Assembly (NCBI GenBank): GCA_019096065.1
Contig: JAGUCH010000006.1
Location: 2,810,001 to 2,874,000, forward strand
Length of the DNA stretch: 64,000 nucleotides
Origin: Paracyclopina nana
Taxonomy: Eukaryota > Arthropoda > Copepoda > Cyclopoida > Cyclopettidae
Direction: 5' to 3'
Each line of letters starts with the position of its first letter. Position 1 is the stretch's first letter. Below the pieces are notes generated by a model. That model was not told the DNA's origin, did not search any database, and was given only the letters and a program-made list of their open reading frames with translations. This document shows positions 57,717-64,000 of this stretch, in pieces. Made by a program: the position numbers and the translations under genes.

Positions 57717-58453
57717 CTCGCTTGCTTCAATTTTCGGCCAATTTGAAACGAAAAATCCTCACTTTATTTACAATTCCAAATTCTGCCTTTTCGCGCAGTT
57801 TTCAAATCGTTAACAGTCGAAGAAAACGGCACTGAGAGTACAACTCCCTATCAAACGACTTTAGTTTTTAAAATTACTTTCGCATGAGCCATATCTAAAA
57901 GTTAGCGATTTTTTTCAAGTTTGCACCTTTCATCGTATTTTATTAGTTTTTGGGTCGCCCTAGAGGTCGCATTCTGATTGGTTGACAATTCATTTGAATT
58001 TGGTCTTTTATGACCACGCGCTATCAGCGTTTTCATTTAACTTCAATTTGTTATGTTCTCTTTTAGAGTAAAGCGCCTTCTTGGTTGTCATTTCAATCAA
58101 CCAACCCTCCCTCTTGTCTTTCATTTGTTGACATTTCCTAGATCGGACCAAGTCAATCTTCTTACTATGAGGCCTTAACATAGAAAAAAAGTCGCCTAAT
58201 CGCTTGGAGTAAAAATTATTTCACCAAGTCACTTTATATATTCGCAGAAAAATTCAAAAGCACACACTGTCATTGAATTTCGCAGAATTACACGCTGCAA
58301 AATTTGCTTAAGTTGCCCGAGTTTTCCACGCTCGATTGACAGACCCAAACAAATCGACCGTTGTAAAAGCAAAAAAATGTTGCATGGAGGGTCGGAATAG
58401 GAGAAGCAAAAACAGTTTTGAGACAAAGAGCCGAACCATTGTGATTGTTGTCA
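57717..58453. promoter_or_regulatory. divergent intergenic region between CDK1 and KMT5A
   Basis: About 740 bp between the start codons of two cell-cycle genes transcribed away from each other. Both promoters should lie here. The segment TTTGAATTTGG and neighbouring CDE/CHR-like TTTGAA (about 57990-58000) was noted but is too common to claim. Confidence 0.45.
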
Positions 58454-60083
58454 ATGCCTTCATCAAAATCTACCAAGATTTCTCACTTCGAGCTGCAAGC
58501 AAAGAAAATAGAGGAACAACCGCGAAAATTCATGCCAATGCCGCTCGTCACTCTTGACCCGAACAAAAACAACAATGCAGGGGGCAAAAACGGATCCTCC
58601 TCACCCACCAAGAGGGCCACGCCTCCTCAGTCCCCGCCCACGCCGCATAAAATTGAGCTGTTAGAAGATGTGGAAAGTCACCGGAGAAAACTACGGAGCT
58701 CCAATGATTCCTCATCGTCGAATAGTTCGACAAGCTCGGAAGAAGGCGTGAGATTGTTGCGCACTTCTTCGGTGAAAAAGCAGCTTTTTCAAAATGGAAA
58801 TGTCGTGAAAGAGTCTGTGGTGATCAAAGCCGCAGCGGCTGTGGTGCCGAGGACAAGCCCGAGAAAAATCACTACTCCGGAGAAAAATCCTCATCCTCAT
58901 CAGCCATTAGAAAATCACCATCATGAGAATGTCGAGGCTACCACAAAAGGACCAAAGAAAAAGTGAGTTTTTATCTTATTCAATTTTAGAAATCGTACGC
59001 GTGCTTCTTCAAGGCTTGCAATTTGATGATATTTGTACTCAAAGGGAAAATTCCAACTTTTGTTAGTTGGAGATTTTAAGCTAGTTAATTGAAATTCAAA
59101 AAGCTTTATACTCGTTTCAACCAATGAAAAAAGTTCGGTTTTGATTTCTAAGTGAGATTTTGAGCAAGAGGCTGCATTGTTTTAGAGTGGCGCCAAAGAA
59201 GGAGGAAGTGCTGTGCTAATTTGCTACCTGGCTGCATTGCATTGTAAAGGTGAAGCACCGTAATATAGTAATGCCACTGCTATCCTCTTACATTTTTCGC
59301 TCCCTTACATCGTAACTGAATCAAAAATGCTCAATTTTCAGGTTGTCATTTCTGGATGGTGAGTCGAAAACTGCTGTCAACTCTGTCAAAGCCTTTATGC
59401 CCATTCGGCGGTCAGAGCGAAGGCCAAAAAAGAAGGTTCAGACTTCAGACATCATTCAACGGCTCAAAGAAGTTGGAAGCGATGACTCGAAATTGCCCCT
59501 CGAAGTCATCGATATTCCGGGAAAAAACCGAGGAGTTGTGCCAACCAAAAAACTTTCAAAGTAAATACTGGCCAAACTTTTATAATACTCCTTTTTCTGG
59601 GAATGCTCATCTTGGGAATGTTAATCTGTGCATGGTGCATTTTTGGAGGTTTCTTATTTTTTTCCTTATTTCTTTTTAGGGGAGACTTCGTGGTGGAATA
59701 TGCCGGTGAGCTGATTGAGCAAACCACTGCTGAGGAACGCGAAAACAAATATGCCATGGATGTGTCCAAAGGCTGTTACATGTATTATTTCAAAGCCAAT
59801 GGGAAAAGTTATTGGTAAATAACTTTTTTAATTAAGAAAAGTTAGGGTCTTAAGTTATTCTTTTTATAGTATCGATGCCACAGTGGAAACTGGTCGCATT
59901 GGACGACTCGTGAATCATTCAAGGCTCCATCCCAACTTGATCACCAAGGTATTTATGCTCGACAAGACCCCAAGGCTGGTCTTGATGGCCAAAACTGATA
60001 TCGAGGTTGGGACTGAGCTTCTCTACGATTATGGAGACCGATCTAAAGAAAGCCTTGCCGCTCATCCCTGGTTGGCTAAATAA
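58454..60083 (+). CDS. KMT5A: KMT5A (SETD8/PR-Set7), histone H4 Lys20 monomethyltransferase
   Basis: Exons 58454-58962, 59342-59560, 59680-59814 and 59870-60083 give 358 residues. KMT5A puts the first methyl group on H4K20 and is needed for S-phase progression and chromosome compaction. The N-terminal half is disordered, Ser/Pro/Lys-rich and contains SPTKRATPPQSPPTPHK, probable CDK-type sites. The SET domain follows: VIDIPGKNRGVVPTKKLSKG, DFVVEYAGELIEQ, GCYMYYFKANGKSYCIDATV, GRIGRLVNHSR (catalytic NHS) and ELLYDYGDRSKES ending HPWLAK. This matches the family's C-terminus exactly. It starts about 740 bp from CDK1, the kinase that phosphorylates KMT5A in other animals. Confidence 0.95.
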
Positions 60084-60784
60084 TCCCTATTAAGAAAAAA
60101 TGACAAGTCTTATTAGTATTGACAAGATTCGTTCTGGCTGCTGTTGCTACAAAGAAGAAAAATTAACCCACTTTTTAAGGGCATTCAAACTGTAGTAGTT
60201 CCTCTTCAATTTTTTGTTCTTTTGAGAAAATAAGGAAAAAATGTCAGATTTTTTGAGCCCCCCCCCACATAGAAGAAAATAATATTTTTTGTGACCAGAT
60301 GATCTCATTATTTTTGAGCTTGCATGAGAGTGGCTATGAAATAGCTACTGACATAAAAGCTTGGTGTGTGTAAAGAATTTCAACTACAAAAAGCTGCCAT
60401 ACTATTTGTGTGAACAAGCAACAACTGATAATAATCATTTTTGCACTTCTACTCTCTACTATAAATAATAATATCAAAGGCATGATGATCTTAAAATTAT
60501 TTTGGAAGAATAACCTGCTTTGTAAATGCCAAAAGATGTTCACATATTGTACTACCACAACTCACATTGAAAAATTCAACCAGGCACATTTTTGATTATA
60601 CATCAACAACAAAAAGAATAAGAACATAACAATATCATCATTCTTGTACTTCTATTTGTTGGTACTATTAGGAAAAGTAACCAGAAAATAAACTGTATTG
60701 TCTCTTGGTATATATATTGTCTTTATCATTCTTTGGTACCATTGGAAAAATAGACATAAATTACAAACGAAAGGAGATATCGTT
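60084..60784. other. convergent intergenic region KMT5A / Ig gene
   Basis: 3' ends of two converging genes. A C run (10 C's near 60264) is present. No exon seen. Confidence 0.45.
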
Positions 60785-63567
60785 TCAAGCAAGAAAATGG
60801 AGCAAGTTGAGGAACGCCAAGACCAGAATGCCAGTTGATTTGGCCGTAACAGCTGATCCTCCTTTTTCTCGATCAACTTGTTCAAGCAAAGCAAGCTTCA
60901 TGGAATCTTGGCCATGTTGGTTCTTTGCTGAGCAAATGTAGTTACCAAAATCTTCACGATTCACTTGGTTGATATCCAAAGTTACCTTCAGGAAACCAAA
61001 TTCAATTAAAATATTATCTTGAAGTATTTTTTATGTCGCATATTTTGTTGTTACCTGGAGGAAAAAGTCCCCAAATTCATCGATGACAATGGATGCCTTA
61101 TTATTGGCATGGATTTGCACCAGACCATGGTGGGTTTCTTTGTACCAAGTAATTTTCGGAGTTGGCATAGCTTCAGCCTAAAAGAAGAATGTTCATTTTA
61201 GTAGTTTTTAGGCTAGTTATCATGCCTTTTAGACGTACCCTGCAAGGAAGAGAGGCGGATTCTCCCACTTTTTTGCTTATCACTGGATTTCGTGTTGGCC
61301 TTGGATAGCAAACCACCGGATCTTCTATGTCTAGGAGACTCAAATCTGCAGCTTCACCTCCTCCTAAAAATAATTATGAAAAGCATGAAATTACGCATAA
61401 TTCATTGTACATACAGTATAAAATATAAAAATAATTATTTAAATCCCGGAAGATGTTTGAAAGAGTCATAATGAATGACAGTTTTCTGTGATTAATCCAC
61501 CGACATTTTTCCAAGATAATTTCAGTAATTCGGCTAGCGACGCCATTTCCGGCTATTTTCGACAATAGTACAGCATCTTTTAATGGAAAAAAACTGGAAG
61601 CACTGAAGGTTGACTAAAGCTAAATTATTTTGAACTTTGTTGCATTCAGTTTTTAGTGCGCCAGCATTCAGCGAAAATCCGCGAAATCGCCTGGGGTTGA
61701 AACTTGGAAGCTGTTAGGCTAAGAAGAAAGGACAACCATGAGAAAGTCGACGTGTTCGTGCTCTTCGCCTTACAAATCTAGCCAACCGGTTAATTCCGTG
61801 TCCTCGTCGAGCTTGTCTACATTGGCCGACGAAAATACTTTGATTGGTGACCAAAATTCATCGACTTCGCCCGAAACCGACTTAGAAGCGAGAATGCCGA
61901 AAAGGAATTTGCGCCGTGAATTTCAGTCGGAGATTTTGGGCTCGGCCTCGGCCAAAAGGCTGAATGTTTCGTTGCCCGAAGAGACTTCGAGAAAAGTGTC
62001 TTTTCAGCGCGAAAACAAGCCGAATGGCGACAAAGTTTTGACGGAAGAAGACTCTCAAAGCGACGAAGAAAAAGGCCTAAAAGGCTGTCAGCATCAGCAG
62101 AAGGCCAAAGAGGCCTCCGTTTCAGGCATGAAAAAATGGAAGCATGCCAAGCACGACAGTTTTGTGGTGGACATGAGCAAGGATAAAAATGCGGAAGTTG
62201 AAAAAACCGACCAAGTTGAGCAAATCTCAGGTCAGTTTGCCAATATGCTTGGAAAACTCGTCATCGATATTTTCTGAATATCTGGTATGGTGATAGCCTC
62301 ATACCACTACAGTGACTTGTATATTTTTAGGCACTAATCCACCTTCGACGTCAACAACTGGTGTGTATTACCCAGCAAAGTCTCCCTTGAGGCGACAAAT
62401 TGAGGGGCAGAAACCACACGAAGGATCTGGTGGATTTTTGAGAAATAGGAATAGAATCACGATTGGCATCATGGTGTTTCTCCTTGTGGCCACCATTTTG
62501 TATTTCTTACTCTTGGGAAAATTGTATGAATTGGAGGGATTAGCCAGTCGAATTATCTCAGAATTGGAGGAACTCAACGCCAACCTTGCCAGCCTAAGCA
62601 ACAACACCGCTTCTCACAATGAATATTGAGCGTGAGACAAAGCAGCCTCTATGTTTAGGAAGACCTTTGAAGGGTAAATACCAGTTTCCCTATTTGTACT
62701 AATATCAGAGAATCTATAAAAAGAAAATTCTAGTGGATGTAATAAGCTTTCAGGCTAGCAATGCCACGCTTTCATGTGAGCTCCTTTAGAGCTTGAAAAG
62801 TACTTTTGCTTAATAGGCTTTACTTTCTCCTCACTTTTGCAGCCTTAATACTATTTATATCCAGCCTTGCAACCTACGCGCGCATAACTTATCCTATATG
62901 TGGCGCTAAATGTCAAGTCTCACCAAGGAAAACTATTTGACTTACGTTTACTGTTTTTGAGGCTCTGTTGCAAGACCCTTTCATGGTGGCAAGTCAAGTC
63001 TTGATTTTGCCTGATATCCGTGGTTGTCCTCCTTTCAGATTGGAAGTTATTCATGCTTCTTGTGGTTGGCAACGTGGTCAGGATGACTTGATCAGTGACC
63101 ACATTGATTTTCACTTGCTTAGTGTCCACAAGCTTGTCATTGTGCTTCACTTCGCACTTGTACACACCAGAATCGGTGTGAATGCCAATGTTTTCGATGA
63201 GAAATGCATGCTCCTTTGCGTTTTGCCCAGAGTTCACCACATAGGCTGCATACCGTTGGCCTTTTGGTGCTTGGACCATCACATGGCCGTTTTTGCTCAG
63301 GTTTTCTTCGTGATCTATAGCTGCTGCTGACTTTGAAGTTGTGTTAGTCAAGGATCTGGTGAATTCCACAGTGATTTCATCCAGCAATTCAGGGTCATGA
63401 TATGTGACCAAGCATTGGACATGAATGCCCTCTCCTTTGAATACTTCTGAGTCTGATTCAATCAGCTTCACCTCAGCTGGCTTGTTGCTTATTTCGAGCT
63501 TGGCTGCTTCTGACAAAAGCACCAACAAAGACAGCATTGGGAGCAGATTTCCATTAGGGCGCAACAT
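60785..63567 (-). CDS. secreted or membrane-anchored Ig-domain protein (lachesin/IgLON-like)
   Basis: Exons 63567-62946, 61363-61239, 61177-61055 and 60985-60785 give 356 residues. A signal peptide (MLRPNGNLLPMLSLLVLLSE) is followed by a divergent Ig domain (cysteines in IHVQCLVTYH and SGVYKCEVKH, sequon NTT). A Thr-rich linker follows, then a clear Ig domain: ESASLPCR, PTPKITWYKE, NREDFGNYICSAKNQHGQDS. The last 17 residues are hydrophobic (STGILVLAFLNLLHFLA) with no cytoplasmic tail, which fits a GPI-anchor signal. Proteins of this type mediate cell adhesion at neural or septate junctions. Two Ig domains rather than three is unusual for lachesin. Basigin-like proteins are an alternative. The first intron hosts another gene. 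Confidence 0.8.
61738..62629 (+). CDS. C-terminally anchored single-pass membrane protein, nested antisense
   Basis: Exons 61738-62230 and 62331-62629 (100-nt intron, phase 1) give 263 residues. The first about 200 residues are hydrophilic, Ser-rich and basic (MRKSTCSCSSPYKSSQPVNS; RMPKRNLRREFQSE), with no recognised domain. One membrane helix, ITIGIMVFLLVATILYFLLL, is followed by about 45 luminal/extracellular residues with a coiled-coil-like stretch and a sequon (NNTASHNEY). The layout resembles inner-nuclear-membrane proteins such as LAP-type proteins, but no LEM domain is present, so that is only a suggestion. The gene lies wholly in the first intron of the Ig gene. Confidence 0.75.
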
Positions 63568-64000
63568 CTTTCTGCAAAAATAACAGTTTGATATTTGAAT
63601 TATGTAACCAATTGGTATCTGGATTTAAGGGCTCAACTGAGCTCAATAATTATTACAACACTTGATGAGATATTCTCTATTATTTTTCGATTTCGCGAAG
63701 AAAAGAATTCCGTTAGGAACACCCACGTGTGACAAGTCTATGACGAAAATGGCGGCTGTAAGAAATGGAATTTCCGGAGCAACACCCAAGCATTTTCAAA
63801 TTTGAGTGCTACGAAGTACCCGAGTAAGCTTAAAAATAAACAATTTTATGAATGGCTTTGTCTACTTTTGTACCATGAATCAGAGAATGCGCGCGTTTTC
63901 ATTGCGTGCATTACGGATGATCATGTGACCAAATTCCGGGAAATCCCTTCGAAGCATCGCACGGTCGGCTAATAATTAGCTTGTAAAGCTGCTGCTGTGC
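63568..64000. other. upstream flank of the Ig gene
   Basis: 5' region of the Ig gene on the minus strand. ATGGCGGCT|GTAAGA at about 63750 on the plus strand could be a short first coding exon of a rightward gene, but there is nothing else to support it. Confidence 0.3.

Noticed and set aside
60260-60275. C run as a possible regulatory G-quadruplex
   Set aside because: A single C tract does not form the four-tract pattern required.

Overview
This is a stretch of animal nuclear genome. The genes have many spliceosomal introns with GT...AG borders, often 55-120 nt but up to several kb. The recognisable proteins are metazoan: a PSTAIRE-type CDK1, the histone H4K20 methyltransferase KMT5A, an ankyrin-rich TRPA channel, a lachesin/IgLON-like Ig protein, and orthologues of TOE1, UBE2K, ARL6, ARF4/5, MZT2, POLE4 and SPATA1. 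The lachesin-like protein, the compact gene spacing and the load of short inverted-repeat transposons point to an invertebrate, probably a protostome. I cannot name the group from sequence alone.

Layout, left to right. 1-1.5 kb: the 5' end of an LTR retrotransposon on the minus strand (gag start, tRNA-Lys primer site, LTR). 1.7-5 kb: gene-poor, with one foldback element. 5.0-11.8 kb (-): a large disordered, probably nuclear protein of unknown function. 11.9-21.4 kb (-): a SPATA1-like gene with an Ala-rich reading frame nested in its 5.1-kb intron. 24.5-25.8 kb (-): a poorly resolved unknown gene invaded by an inverted-repeat element. 27.2-29.3 kb (-): TOE1, with a decayed copy of its own 3' end beside it. 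29.9-32.3 kb (+): UBE2K and ARL6 in close tandem. 33.6-42.9 kb (+): a TRPA channel gene with tandemly duplicated first exons, a transposon sitting where a coding exon used to be continuous, and a perfect 16-bp minisatellite in a late intron. 43.8-46.8 kb (+): MZT2, POLE4 (7 nt apart) and a BTB-domain gene. 47.4-51.0 kb (-): a coiled-coil protein with a multi-pass membrane protein gene nested on the other strand. 52-54.8 kb: transposon-rich spacer. 55.2-56.1 kb (+): ARF4/5. 56.4-57.7 kb (-): CDK1. 58.5-60.1 kb (+): KMT5A. 60.8-63.6 kb (-): an Ig-domain protein with a single-pass membrane protein gene nested in its first intron.

Functional themes: CDK1, KMT5A, MZT2 and POLE4 belong to cell-cycle, chromatin and replication biology. 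ARL6, and probably SPATA1, relate to cilia or sperm, and ARF4/5 to Golgi traffic. Their clustering is probably incidental, but several neighbours are close enough to share control regions (TOE1/UBE2K and CDK1/KMT5A divergent; MZT2/POLE4 possibly one transcription unit).

The most unusual signal is in the repeats. At least four unrelated short elements have arms built from tandem or recurrent units, mostly 15-16 bp where a unit is clear. In two places a truncated short element is fused directly to a minisatellite. One element appears to have converted TRPA coding sequence into an intron. Exon borders below were read by eye from splice signals, reading-frame phase and protein similarity recalled from memory. 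They need transcript data to confirm.
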